The notes under the pieces are model-generated. The model searched no databases. It was not told the origin of the DNA and saw nothing but the letters and a program-made list of their open reading frames with translations. Positions 1-11,159 of a DNA stretch of 64,000 bases are shown here, piece after piece. The stretch is from Tethya wilhelma (Eukaryota > Porifera > Demospongiae > Tethyida > Tethyidae): contig CAXIPT010000008.1 of the NCBI GenBank assembly GCA_964030475.1, positions 875,501-939,500 on the forward strand. Reading direction: 5' to 3'. The position numbers were made by a program, and so were the translations under genes. The first letter of the stretch is position 1; every line of letters begins with the position of its first letter.

Positions 1-88
1 TTTTCAATGATGTATCTACAAACATACAAAATAACCTGGAAGCAAATCCACCAGTTTACCATTGATTACACATCAATCTATATGGCAG

Positions 89-473
89 GTCACACAATAT
101 GATTCCCCAGCCAGCTGTACTACAGCAATCCAGCAGCCTGGATCATGGACTGATGGTACAGAATGAATCCTACTTTGTTGAACCACCAGCTCAAACCTAC
201 AGCTCATTAGGTCCAGACTATGAGATTATAGATGAGGCAGAACTGACAAGGAGGGGTCAAGATAGGAACCTCACAGCAACTGCCCATGACACCAACAAGG
301 AGGAAGAAGACACCATGGATCACACCTATCATGTACTTGAGAGGCAAGGGGTCAAAGATGGGGGAGGAATGGCAGCTGGTCTCACTAAGAAGGATGATGA
401 GATAACCACTCCAGCTACCTACGAGACTCCAGTTACCTTGAACACCAAGAAAGAAGATTTAGCTAACATTTGA
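89..473 (+). CDS. Array unit 0: cytoplasmic-tail exon (type A), 5' exons off-window
   Basis: Last exon of a gene whose first exons lie before the window. The acceptor is TATGGCAG with exon start at 89, and the frame is open to TGA at 471-473. The peptide is a cytoplasmic tail of about 127 aa with tyrosine motifs YSSL and YEII (in TYSSLGPDYEII), YHVL (in DHTYHVLERQG) and a C-terminal YETP. The same exon type recurs intact in the gene at 9378-10386 and as relics at about 5064-5276 and 8850-9005, which defines tail type A of this array. YxxL/I motifs are typical docking or sorting signals; if phosphorylated they could bind SH2 domains (inference). Function is otherwise unknown. Confidence 0.75.
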
Positions 474-628
474 GTGAACTCACACACGTACGCATCTATA
501 CATAGTTGCAAATGAAGTGCATGGTACCATAATAAACTTCCTGTTGCAGACAACACAAAATTATGTATTAACAATTGAAATTGTCCAAATATGCATATGT
601 TCATGACTGATCAACTCATCAAGCGGCT

Positions 629-679
629 ACTATAACACTATGCTACAAATGATAAACATTTATGAAAGGATAGTTTCTT
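629..679 (+). promoter_or_regulatory. Conserved upstream block of array unit 1
   Basis: Copy 1 of a block shared by six units (core CTACAAATGATAAACATTTA, followed by an AGTTTCTT-like stretch). It lies about 240 bases before the first-exon ATG at 871. The core holds ATAAACA, which fits the forkhead consensus, and GATAA. The promoter role is inferred from conservation and constant position. Confidence 0.45.
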
Positions 680-870
680 AGAGATGTACTTTTCAAAACA
701 GCTGCAATGAAAAGTATATCTCAACAAGTAATGCTATAGTACAACAGAAGCTATGCACAATACTATTGTATTTGGCAAATTGCTCAAGTACGAATATCTC
801 GAATATCTCTTCTGACACTAAATCTTCAATGTGACGCTTTTGTGTGAATGACTCCTGAAAATTATACACT

Positions 871-2223
871 ATGAAGAGATTTGGGCTTGTGCTTAATCTT
901 GTGATAATCATTGAAGCAGCAGCAGATAAAGGTAAGAATAATATTAAAGGATGTATTAAGTCATGCACGTTGTGTGAGTCAATACCAATGAAGAAGGTAC
1001 ACATGCACATGCAAGGTACACCGTAGTTAGACTAATATTCACATTGGGGAAATTTTTGTACGCGTCCCCGTGTGCGAAAATTAAACACTTAAAATTTTGA
1101 CGACCCATTACCAATATTAATTAATACGGGTGCTGCGTAAGTACGAAAATTAAACACGCGGAAATTTAACGTACGAAATATTTTCAACGCGAAAATATCT
1201 CAAACTACGGTACAAACAAAGTTGTGTATGTGTGTGTGAGTAAAAGATTGAGACTGTGGAGAATGCATGTCTAGGCAGTATTATATAGATACCTATATGC
1301 TTGCATCTATAGCAGTAAACATCAGCAAATTTCATACACAAGCAAGGAGTGTGCATGCACGCATGGTAAAGTGAAGTGAGCCACACTCTTTGTACTGTAC
1401 TTCCACTTAAACATTGTATAGGTACACAGAACAGAACCACGATGTCACCAGATTCACCATCATCACCTCCACCCACACTATTAACATCACCCACACTACC
1501 CCCAGGAGAACCTTCCTCTACATCACAACGGTTACCAACATCCCTAACAGAACTGTCATCTGCATCCCAGCCATCATCCGCGTCACCCTCAACAGAACCT
1601 ACATCTCAATCATCACCCTCAATAGAACCCTCTTCCAGCAGCAGTGTGATTTCATCACTTGTAGTTATAATTGTGATCCTGTTCATATCCTTAACAGCCC
1701 TCACATGCTTCATTGTAGTACAGAGAGAGGGCAACAGCAAATGAAATGTCCCAAGAAAGGTCAGAAAGACTTATAGCGTAGTCATATCATACTAGTCCTA
1801 CAAATTTTTATCATAGCTACAAGTATTATGATACTGTATAGCGGGAAAGTTTCGTGTACGTATTTGATGTTAATTACTTGCAGGTCATTTAACAACCCTA
1901 TTCTACAACAGCTGTCAGAACTAAGAGAGCGTGAGCCTTCTCCCCAAGTGAACCACTACAGCTCACTGGGACCAGACTACGAGGTGATAGGAGCCACCAA
2001 ACAGGCACAGTGGGCTTCTCAAATGGAGAGAACCAACAATGAAAAAATGGAGGAGCACACCTACCAAATGCTGGAGGGCCCCCTAGAGAGCCACTCAAGA
2101 CCAACAGTGGGAGCAGCTGGAAGTGGTGAAGGGGAGGGTCATATTGCCACATCCTATGAGGTTCCTATAGCATCCCAAACCTCAGAGGAGGGGGATAAGG
2201 ATCAGTGGCTGGCTGACTCGTGA
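871..2223 (+). pseudogene. Array unit 1: single-pass multi-tyrosine membrane protein, frameshifted (type B tail)
   Basis: Exon 1 is 871-931 (signal peptide beginning MKRFGLVLNLVI). Exon 2 starts at 1422 and encodes a Ser/Thr/Pro-rich ectodomain and one membrane helix (SSLVVIIVILFISLTALTCF). Exon 3 is 1884-2223, with the type B tail: YSSL and YEVI, then YQML and YEVP. Exon 2 carries small indels just after the helix compared with its siblings, so the frame meets TGA at 1742-1744 before the usual splice donor (AAG|GTCAG). The intact exon 3 is therefore out of reach unless a different splice is used. Either a young pseudogene or a tailless membrane protein; I favour the former. Confidence 0.6.
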
Positions 2224-2947
2224 CAATCAGTGGTGCTTACTATAATTATTATTTGCATTTACTTACGAATGTACACCAAATATCTGACAAACATGTTTGC
2301 TACTTATAATGCTTTATCCCAGAGCAAGTCCAAAAATCAATACTATATGTATGTTATACATGTGAGACGATTGACCAACACCAGAATCACCTAGTCTAAG
2401 TTCCCTTACAGATCATAAACAGTGTGCTTGCATGCGTAAACAGTGAAAGGCTCATGCATGCATTCAAATAAAGATATGTCAAATCTTTAATGAGACAGAG
2501 AGCAGAGCACAGAGTTAGCTAATTCAGGCTGTATACCACAGGGAACACACAATACTAAACAGTTAGTTCAGAAAGCACATGATTGCATAGCTTCTATCAC
2601 ACAAAACAGACTCAACAGCTTGCAAGTGGTATATATATCCATGTATGCAGTGGTGGATCACATTCTCAAAGAACAATAGCTGTTCTTGGAGGAGACATGC
2701 ATGTATGTATGGGACAGAGTGCTGTTTCAGCAAACTACATTGAATAGACTGACACAAACGCTATATAAAATAAGCCTTGCGTGTGCACAAATTTAATGTG
2801 AAATTAGCACTTAATTAGTGGCGAAATGTTTTCAGATAAAAATTACCTGTTTATATATAGAGATTTCTAAACGAAAATTTATTTTGTTCTGATATAAACC
2901 ATCATGTTTATGTCACATCATCACAACTCATCTAGATGCTATATATA
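2224..2947. other. Intergenic stretch within the array
   Basis: No coding exon seen. A 3' flank motif near 2359-2400 (GACCAACACCAGAATCACCT) recurs near 8110-8150 and 12605-12640, always downstream of a type B tail. It marks the extent of the duplicated segment. Confidence 0.5.
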
Positions 2948-3006
2948 CTGTAACACTATGCTACAAATGATAAACATTTACAAAACAACACAATGCAGTT
3001 TTCTTT
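2948..3006 (+). promoter_or_regulatory. Conserved upstream block of array unit 2
   Basis: Second copy of the array block (ACACTATGCTACAAATGATA, then AACATTTACAAAA), about 200 bases upstream of the ATG at 3146. It is nearly identical to the copy at 629-679. Confidence 0.45.
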
Positions 3007-3145
3007 GCAATAAACCTTTCTAAACAGCTGCATGTGATGCGTGGTGCATGTACAACAGAAGTCACACTACTATAATCATTTGAACTGATCGAGACAGCTT
3101 TTTGGTGACACTTTTGTGCAAATGATTCCTGAAAACTATTATACC

Positions 3146-4126
3146 ATGAAGAGATTTTGGCTTGTATTGGGTCTCGTCATTGGAGTAGCAACAAATTTGG
3201 AAAGTAAGTTAATAACTAAACTTGCAAATAAACAGCATTTTATCTATAAACTATAGAGTCAAAGCAACAGTGCATGCAAGCTTAACTATGGCAGTATTAT
3301 AAGACATCAGCAAATTTAATATACAAGCAAGGACTGCGCATAGTAAAGTGAAGTGAGCCATACTCTTGAACAATACTTCCACTTCTGTAATGTAGGTGTG
3401 ACGAACACAACGAATACCCCGTCAGCACAATCACCATCACCCACATCACCATCAACAGAACCTTCCTCTACATCCCAACCATCATCCCCAACACAAATTT
3501 CTACAACCCAACCATCAATCTCCTCACCTTCTACAGAATCTTCATCTAACAGCAGTGTGATTTCATCACTGATAGCTATAATCATTGTGATCCTGTTCAT
3601 ATCCCTAATAGCAGTGACAGTGGGATGGGCTGTGACATGCTTCATTGTAATAAAGAGAGGGAGAGCCACCACCACCTATGAGATGTCCCAAGAAAGGTCA
3701 GAAAGAGTTGTAGCTTACTTGCGAGCAAAGAAAACCTGTTAAAGTATCGTTGTAAGTATTCGTTTGTACTGTATTCATGGTTGGTATTCGGTGTTCACTT
3801 GCAGGTCATTTAACAACCCTATTCCACAACACCTGTCAGAACTAAGAGAGCGTGAGCCTGATCCTCAGGTGAACCACTACAGCTCACTGGGACCAGATTA
3901 TGAGGTGATAGGAGCCACCAGACAGCCACAGTGGGCTTCCCAAACAGAGAGTACCAACAATGACACAAGGAACATGGCCACTGACGATCTTGGGCTGGAA
4001 ACAATGGAGGAGCACACCTACCAAGTGCTGGAGGGCCCCCTAGAGAGCCACTCAGGGCCAACAGTGGGAGCAGCTGGAGGTGGTGAAGAGGAGGGTCATA
4101 TTGCCACATCCTATGAGGTCCCATAG
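3146..4126 (+). CDS. Array unit 2: intact single-pass multi-tyrosine membrane protein (type B tail)
   Basis: Three exons join in frame: 3146-3203, 3396-3696 and 3805-4126, total 681 nt or 226 aa plus stop. Exon 1 encodes a signal peptide (MKRFWLVLGLVIGVATNLE). Exon 2 encodes a ~60-aa Ser/Thr/Pro-rich, probably O-glycosylated stalk and a helix (IIIVILFISLIAVTVGWAV) ending in TCF then basic KRGR, a type I topology with a possible palmitoylation Cys. Exon 3 is the tail: NHYSSLGPDYEVI, a Gln/Trp segment, EEHTYQVLEG and a terminal SYEVP. There is no globular ectodomain. The layout resembles vertebrate transmembrane adaptors such as LAT or PAG, but there is no sequence match I can name. It is the best-preserved type B copy. 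Confidence 0.8.
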
Positions 4127-4555
4127 CAACCCAAACCTCAGAAAACAATGACAAGGAGGGGGAGGATTGATGGACTAGAGGCAATCAGTGGTGTTTACTA
4201 AAAACATCCAATTATGTAATTATAGGAATCTTAAATCAACTTACAACTAAACTAGGTGTATATATATATAGTATAACTCCACTGACAATGAATTAGCTAC
4301 ATACTCCATCTATACTTACACAATTCAATTCTTGTTTGCATACAGTGATGTTCATAGACTGTCAAAAATGTTCCATCAATGTTTACAGACAGTTCCTAAC
4401 ATAACATGGAAAATTTTTACCCCATGTAATGACAACTTGATAGATATGATAATCTTATGACAAACATGAAGTCTACTACGACCAGCAGATATGGGTATGC
4501 CTCTAACGATCAAATCGGTACCCAACCATAGAAACATACATTATACAGATGAGAG

Positions 4556-5276
4556 ACAGATCTGACTGCTCATCAGTTACAAACACAATAACAGTTACTA
4601 AAACTCCACAAGTCACACAAACTGTGACAGTCATTAAAACAGAAACATTCAGTCCCCCAACAGTGCTGCATGCCTCGATCCATAGTAAGTCCTAAATCAA
4701 CACCCAGAAATAAACCAACAATAGGACAGAAGTCCTCCCAAAGCTACTTGTTTACAACCATAGGTCTGGGTGTCCTCACAGCAGTACTGGTTGTGTTGCT
4801 AGTGGGAGTCACCATAGGATGGATTGTGACTTGCTTCAGAGTGAAAATAAAATTGACCATTAAGAATAATAAAGAGAGGTAAATATGTACCGCAGCATGC
4901 ATGTATTGCATTTTACTGACCGAAATGGATAAACAAGAAAAGTAAGTATAAAAGATGTCTTAGGATGTTATTATACATGCCAATGGCATGCCATGTATAT
5001 ACTACGAATTAGTGATATATAGTCCATGGGCCAGCCATTAATGCAATGAATATACTTTCAATGATGTAGAGCTGACAAGGAGGGGTCAAGATAGGAACCT
5101 CACAGTAACTGCCCATGACACCAACAAGGAGGAAGAAGACACCATGGATCACACCTATCATGTGCTTGAGAGGCAAGGGGTCAAAGGTGAGGGAGGAATG
5201 ACAGCTGGTCTCACTAAGAAGGATGATGACATAACCACTCCAGCTAACTACAAGACTCCAGTCACACTTAGCTAAC
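4556..5276 (+). pseudogene. Array unit 3: divergent TM exon plus truncated type A tail
   Basis: An open stretch around 4560-4882 encodes Thr-rich sequence and a diverged helix (LGVLTAVLVVLLVGVTIGWI) followed by VTCF, then basic residues and a stop at 4880-4882. The usual splice donor and the conserved RGRATTTYE segment are missing. From 5064 the second half of a type A tail is readable without stops (ELTRRGQDRNL, HTYHVLERQG, NYKTPVTLS) to TAG at about 5274-5276, but its first half with YSSL/YEII is absent. No signal-peptide exon was found. It looks like a decayed or rearranged copy. Confidence 0.5.
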
Positions 5277-6256
5277 TTTTAGAAATAACTTACAATTTAA
5301 TGCATAGAAATAAACAGAGTACAACTGCTTATTCCCAGTACGGTAGTACTGGGTACACAGGAATGGCATGGATGGCCCATTAGCGCAATACAAATATTCA
5401 CACAAAAAACTCTGCAAAAACTGAGCGCTTGCCACTAAAAGAGTTCTAAAGCTACTATTTAGCTCATTCTCTTTCCAACAAGCCTAAAAAGTCATTGCTA
5501 AACCAAACTGAAATATGCCAAATCTTCAATTTTCTCCATCTTCTTCCTCTTCTTCTATCTTCTCGTGCTATATCACAGAGACAGTTCACTTTCAGAAGCT
5601 GATTCTTAAACGAATAAACTTGGCATCTTTGTCTTCATGTGCTTTTGGTATCAGTTTTCCGTGTCTTTCATTGGGTGGCTAGATACAAGGCGAAAAGCGC
5701 CTTCTCTGCATAGCAGCCAGTCATTTCTACACTCATGCATAACTCATAAGCTAAGTGCTCGAAATTTCGAGTTGACAACCCTTTCCAGATAGACAAGTGT
5801 GCGTTATTTTGAAATCTGAATATTTGCTGCCTGCCTATTACCTGAAAATTTCTGAACTCTCTGTAACCTTTCAGTCTTCAGTATTTTGGAGGTGAATACT
5901 TTCCTACACTTATTATGTAGTTTTCATCATAAGAAGATAAGTAGCCTTGTACCCAGGCTCATGGGTACGAGGCTAGAAGATGTGCAAAGCAAGAAAATTG
6001 TTAGATACAGCTACAGTCTCCTGAGATGCTTCACTTACTGATAGCATACTTTAGATTATATAAGCTATAATATCCATGCTGACAGTGTACAAGTATCTAC
6101 CATATACATACAAGCTCAAATGCGATTCAAATTTGCAAAAATGAAAACAAACAAGTAAAAAAAACAACATTAGAAATGTAATGAGACACAGGAGTGGCCA
6201 AATTGTAAAAAGAAAGCAAACAAGATGGAATGACTGTTTGAGTGTGTAAAGAATTA
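5277..6256. other. Intergenic stretch with a short foldback
   Basis: No exon recognised. It includes the hairpin at 5942-5975 (listed separately) and AT-rich unique sequence. Confidence 0.4.
5942..5975. repeat. Short foldback (TAGCCTYGTACCCAGGC family)
   Basis: Arms TAGCCTTGTACCCA and TGGGTACGAGGCTA are inverted around a 6-base loop. Related foldbacks occur at 14094-14147, 35047-35084, 39756-39828 and 58907-58958. Confidence 0.7.
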
Positions 6257-6466
6257 CCGTATAGCAGGAAATATTCGTATGCTGGAAATTTTCGTATATT
6301 TCGTATGGGGTTTGAATATACGAAAATTAAAACTGCGAAAATTTAACTTCCGCATTTACTTTATACGAGCGAGCGCCGCGTACTATACAAAATTTAAAAC
6401 TACGAAAATTTCTTCTGGCGCGTTTATACGAAATTTTGCACGAACGAAAATTTCCTGCTATACGGT
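6257..6466. mobile_element. MITE-like element with terminal inverted repeats
   Basis: Begins ACCGTATAGCAGGAAATATT and ends with the near reverse complement AATTTCCTGCTATACGGT. The interior is rich in CGAAAATT/AATTTTCG. At about 210 bases it cannot encode a transposase, so it would be a non-autonomous element. Related termini occur at 8400-8620, 62607-62833 and from 63838 to the window end. Confidence 0.65.
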
Positions 6467-6730
6467 ATTCTTATGGGCAACATGAGGGACTCAACATACA
6501 TGTGCAGCCCATGCACAGGAAGAATTCTGAACACACTCAAATAGCAATTCCATCTTGTTTGCTTTCTTTTTATGATTTAGCCATTCCAATGTCTCATTAC
6601 ATTTCCAATGTTTTTATTACTTGTTCAAATAAATCATAACCATAAGCTTTACTTTGTAAACATTGCATGTATAATATATGCATGAGCATGAATGTGATTG
6701 AAACTGCTCAATAACTTATCATGCAGGGGA

Positions 6731-6787
6731 TACTGTAACAGAATATGCAACAAATGATAAACATTTACGAAATGGCAGTTTTTTTTC
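6731..6787 (+). promoter_or_regulatory. Conserved upstream block of array unit 4
   Basis: Copy of the array block (CAACAAATGATAAACATTTA), 230 bases before the ATG at 6961. Confidence 0.45.
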
Positions 6788-6960
6788 AGAAAAACAGCTA
6801 TATATAATATTATATATATAATTATTATATGTATAATATTATACAGTTCACTATACCATAAACACCAAGAAGATTCATGCAGTATTGGACAAAGTCTACA
6901 GTTATATCACAGTAAATAACCTTTGGAAGCTACACATTATAATTATCAAGTAGTATTGTC

Positions 6961-7980
6961 ATGAAGAGGTTCTGTTATATGGTAAGTCTTGTCATTGGAG
7001 TGGCAACAGCTACCCCGGGCACACATAGTTCACCAATAGAAGGTAAGTTTAACTTGAAAAAGAACAAAAAAAATGAAAACCTGTGTACACACATGTATGA
7101 TGCCCTCAACAGAAATTAGTGGGCAAGGTACATATTCTACTTGTGAAGCTATGATGATCATAATGATGCAGCAGTGTGATCAAGAGATATTGAGCAGCTT
7201 GGAAACAACAATGAGTAAAAACAGTAGGGGAAGCAGGCAATTATGTATACTGTAAAACTTACAGACTTCACAATGTAGGCCAAAGGACACAGAACACACC
7301 AAACACCAATGATACGACTACTACAACAAACAGGCCAACAACCACATGTACTTCTGATGACCAATTGACATCACCTACATCAGAACTATCATCTGACAGC
7401 AGTGTGATTTCATCACTGGCAGCTGTCATTGTGATCCTGTTCATATCCCTAATAGCAGTGACAGTGGGATGGGCTGTGACATGCTTCATTGCAATAAAGA
7501 GAGGGAGAGCCGCTACCACCTATGAGATGTCCCAAGAAAGGAAAAAAAATGTAGCTACATATCATGAATAATGTATGTATAATGGTTCACTTGCATGCAT
7601 GCAGGTCACACGACAACCCTATTTTACAACAGCTGTCAGAAATGAGAGAGCGTGAGCCTTCTCCTCAAGTGAACCACTACAGCTCACTGGGACCAGACTA
7701 CGAGGTGATAGGAGCCACCAGACAGGCACAGTGGGCTTCCCAAATGGAGAGCACTAACAATGTAACAAGGAACCTGGCCAATGACTATCATGAGTTGGAC
7801 AGAGTGGAGGAACACACCTACCAAGTGCTGGAGGGCCCCCTAGAGAGCCACTCAAGGCCAACAGTGGGAGCAGCTGGAGGTGGTGAAGGGGAGGGTCATA
7901 TTGCCACATCCTATGAGGTTCCCATAGCAACCCGAACCCTCAGAGAACAATCCCGAGGAGGGGGAGGATTGACGGTATAA
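6961..7980 (+). CDS. Array unit 4: multi-tyrosine membrane protein with lost splice donor (type B tail exon present)
   Basis: Exon 1 is 6961-7042 (signal peptide beginning MKRFCYMVSLVIGVATATPG). Exon 2 starts at 7279 with a Thr-rich stalk holding one Cys, then the family helix and RGRAATTYEMSQER. Siblings splice here at AAG|GTCAG; this copy reads AAGGAAAAAAAATG, so the donor GT is gone and translation runs to TGA or TAA stops within about 15 codons (ending near 7571). The tail exon 7605-7980 is itself intact, with YSSL, YEVI, YQVL and YEVP motifs and an acceptor GCATGCAG. As it stands the gene would make a membrane protein without a signalling tail. A sequencing error in the A-run is possible. 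Confidence 0.6.
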
Positions 7981-8399
7981 CTAAATAAAGGATCTATGCA
8001 TATAGTTGACTGAATATATCAGTGTATGATGCGCATTAAATAAAAAACATAAAGCTCATTCTCCCACAGTTATAGTCCAAATCATTACCATGCTCATGTT
8101 ATATGTACATGTGAGATGTATTGACCAACAACAGAATCACCTACTCTAAGTGCTGCATAAAAATTAAGGAGCTGCTGTGAGTGCAGCCATCATACAACAT
8201 AAATTATACTGCTAGAAACAGTTTGACTGCATGCATATGTGTATACACCATAGATTGGGAAACTCTAATTTTTGCCACTAACTTGAGTGGTAAAAACTAA
8301 ACATAATTAAAAATTCTTTGCATGACAGCTAGCAATCTTTACTAAAAATCAAAACTTGAAAACATTTAGCAGCAAAAATTCTTAATCTATGGTAAATGT

Positions 8400-8620
8400 A
8401 TCATATAGCTGAAAATATTGACAGTCACAAAATTGGACGGTTTGCTCTGCAGAATGTAAAATAAAAATATTTGACAAATTTAAATTTGATAATTTGCACA
8501 TGTGCATAGTACATGCACATACGGTGGCCAAAATATTGGCAGATTTAAATTAGACGATTTGGACTTTGACTGTCAAACCATCAAATTTAAATCCCCGTCA
8601 ATATTTCCGGCTATATGGTA
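8400..8620. mobile_element. MITE-like element with terminal inverted repeats
   Basis: Left end ATCATATAGCTGAAAATATT and right end AATATTTCCGGCTATATGGT are imperfect inverted repeats, with AAATTTAAATTTGA-type sequence inside. Same family style as 6257-6466 and 62607-62833. Confidence 0.55.
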
Positions 8621-8849
8621 GTTACAGCAAGAGTCTAAGACAACTGTAATGCTCAGCTTTTGTCAGTGTTTTGGCATGCTTTAAGGTGACTAGCATGAAG
8701 ATACCACCTATGGGTAAACATATAAATTTTCATATACGAATCAATGTACTTGAAATTATTTTACCGATCGAAATGATTAAAGTTGTTCACCATGGCATTT
8801 ACAAAACTACAAATGTAAAAACTACCAAAACTGAACGCAACAGTACGAC

Positions 8850-9005
8850 AGCAGCAAGGAGGAAGAAGACACCATGGATCACACCTATATCATGTGCTTG
8901 AGAGGCAAGGGGTCAAAGGTGAGGGACGAATAGCAGCTGGTCTTAATAAGAAGGATGATGAAATAACGACTGCAGTTAACTATAGACTCCAGTTACCTTG
9001 AACAC
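8850..9005 (+). pseudogene. Array unit 5: type A tail relic, frameshifted
   Basis: Nucleotide sequence from about 8850 matches the middle of the type A tail exon (GAGGAAGAAGACACCATGGA onward). A two-base insertion in the codons for HTYHVL (ACCTATATCATG instead of ACCTATCATG) and a later stop break the frame. No helix or signal exon was found nearby, so this is a remnant only. Confidence 0.65.
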
Positions 9006-9186
9006 CAAGATTAGATATATAACATTTAGAGTGAATCAACGTGCAACTCACACATGCACACATAATAGGGTGACTTCATATTTCTTAACCTTCATAAAGA
9101 CATGTCATATAGCTAACAATTATAATGTATGAGCATGTGATTGAAACTACCCAATTAAGCATAATTGGTCAACTCATCAAGGGAAT

Positions 9187-9240
9187 ACTATAACAGTGTG
9201 CAACAAATGATAAACATTTACAAAAGGTGTTTTCTTTTTC
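9187..9240 (+). promoter_or_regulatory. Conserved upstream block of array unit 6
   Basis: Copy of the array block (CAACAAATGATAAACATTTA), 191 bases before the ATG at 9378. Confidence 0.45.
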
Positions 9241-9377
9241 TGAAAAAACAGCTGCAAATGTGGCTATGTACAGCATTAGACACCATAATAATACCATTAA
9301 TACGAAGATTCAGTGCAAGACGAAGAGCATCTACAGTTGAAATTAGTGATAATTTCTGAAAGCTAACATATAATAAT

Positions 9378-10386
9378 ATGAAGAGGCTCTGGTTTGTGGT
9401 GAGTCTTGTCATTGGAGCAGCAACAGAAAATCAAAATCCACCAAGTATTTCACCAAGAAGTAAGTTCAACTTGAAAAAAAAAGGCAAAAGGGCTACCATA
9501 TGAACTGTCTACACATATCATGTCCACAACAGATAATGTGCAATGTACATGTGAAAAAAATACGATAACATTGTGGGGGTGTGATCAAGAGACATTGACC
9601 ACATTGGCAACAGAGTTGTGTGAGTAACTGTTGACATTCAGGAAAAAGAGGGGGGGGTGCATTCTAAAAGATCCTTTCACTTACACAATGTATAGGTCAA
9701 AGTATGCGGAACACACAAAACACCAATGATATGACTACTACATCAAACAACCCAACAACTACATGTACTTCTGATGACCAACTGAAATCACCTACAACAG
9801 GACCTTCATCTGACAGCAGTGCGATTTCATCACTGGCAGCTGTCATTGGGATCCTGTTCATATCCCTAATAGCAGTGACAGTGGGATGGGCTGTGACATG
9901 CTTCATTGTAATAAAGAGAGGGAGAGCCACCACCACCTATGAGGTGTCCCAAGAACGGTAAGAAAGAGATGTAGTGAAGTGCATCTGATATCATTGCAAG
10001 AATTCTTTTGTGCTTTGGTATTTATGCTCTTGGCAGTTCACTAAGACACAGGATCACCCCCCAAAATGTTTAACTACAGTTTAAATATAATACATCAACT
10101 TTTCAGCTTGCATAACACACCTCAGCCAGCTGTACAACAGCACTCCAGCAGCCTGGATGACAGTCTAGTACAGAATGAATCCTACTCTGTGCAACCATCA
10201 GCTCAAGATTACAGTTTACTAGGTCCAGACTATGAGATTATAGATGAGGAAGAAGAAACCATGGATCACACCTATCATGTGCTTGAAAGGCAAGGGGTCA
10301 AAGGTGGGGGAGGAATGGCAGCTGGTCTCACTAAGAAGGATGATAAGAAAACCACTCCAGCTAACTACGAGACTCCACTACCTTGA
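9378..10386 (+). CDS. Array unit 6: intact single-pass multi-tyrosine membrane protein (type A tail)
   Basis: Exons 9378-9459, 9696-9957 and 10107-10386 join in frame to 624 nt, 207 aa plus stop. Signal peptide MKRLWFVVSLVIGAATENQ; Ser/Thr/Asn-rich stalk with one Cys; family helix (GILFISLIAVTVGWAVTCF), then KRGRATTTYEVSQER. The tail begins LHNTPQPAVQQHSSSLDD and carries SYSV, DYSLLGPDYEII, HTYHVLERQG and NYETP. The stalk and helix are almost those of the type B unit at 6961, yet the tail is type A. Stalk/helix and tail exons have therefore been recombined within the array (inference). It is the only complete type A gene here. Confidence 0.8.
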
Positions 10387-10952
10387 ACACAAAGGAAGAA
10401 GACTTAGCAGACATTTAGAATGAACTCATACATGCATGCATATAGTTATTCAATCACATGCTCATGCATAAATTCATGATATCTGTTAACCGAAGCTTTG
10501 TTGTTATGATATATATGCATAAATATTCATGATGCTCTAAACTGTCCCGTCATGCATAAATCATGCAATAGTAAATTCATCAATACGTACAAGGCAGCTA
10601 GGGGCATAGCCAGAGGGGGGGCAAAGGGGGAAATTGCCCCCTCCCCTCCTTTTTTTCCTCATAAAATTAAGGCTTCTGTATTTTAATGGGCTATTGACTA
10701 TACTTTAGCAACATTGCATAGTACTCATCTTTGGTCAGAATTCAATTAAGATAACTTTGAAAAGCCTTCTTTTACTGCTACAAAGCTTTAGGGAGTGGTC
10801 AATCTAGTGAGCACATGCTAGAATTCAGTTTAATGAATGGGTGGGGCTAAAACTTGTTAATTAAGTGGGTGTAGTTTCCGGTTGTGCAAAGGTGCCCAGA
10901 TATTTATTATTCCCTCTTTCGTAAAATCCCGGCTACATATCAAGGGAAGGGG
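10387..10952. other. Intergenic stretch, repeat-like
   Basis: No exon seen. Around 10596-10670 a G-rich then C-rich segment (GGGGGCAAAGGGGGAAATTG followed by CCCCCTCCCCTCC) could fold back, and it resembles a dispersed repeat rather than unique sequence. Confidence 0.35.
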
Positions 10953-11006
10953 ACACAACACTATGCAACGAATGGTAAATAATTTGTGAAAGGACAGTTT
11001 CTTTAG
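10953..11006 (+). promoter_or_regulatory. Conserved upstream block of array unit 7 (degenerate)
   Basis: A weaker copy (ACACTATGCAACGAATGGTA) with a locally duplicated 31-base segment ending GACAGTTTCTTTAGGAAA. It is about 200 bases before the candidate ATG at 11160. Confidence 0.35.
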
Positions 11007-11159
11007 GAAAATATTTGTGAAAGGACAGTTTCTTTAGGAAACTACTTCCATAACAGCATACATGCATGTACAGACACTACAAGACGGTCGTATAAAACTA
11101 AAACAGATTGTGATAAAGAGAAAAGCAATAGAGTAAGAAAAATAAGATTCCTGCAGAAA

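Noticed and set aside
1414..1776. Alternative plus-strand frame through exon 2 of array unit 1
   Set aside because: No signal or helix in this frame; the sibling-supported frame is the Ser/Thr/Pro one.
1921..2223. Canonical ITAM in the array tails
   Set aside because: YSSL and YEVI are separated by three residues, not six to eight; described as separate YxxL/I motifs instead.
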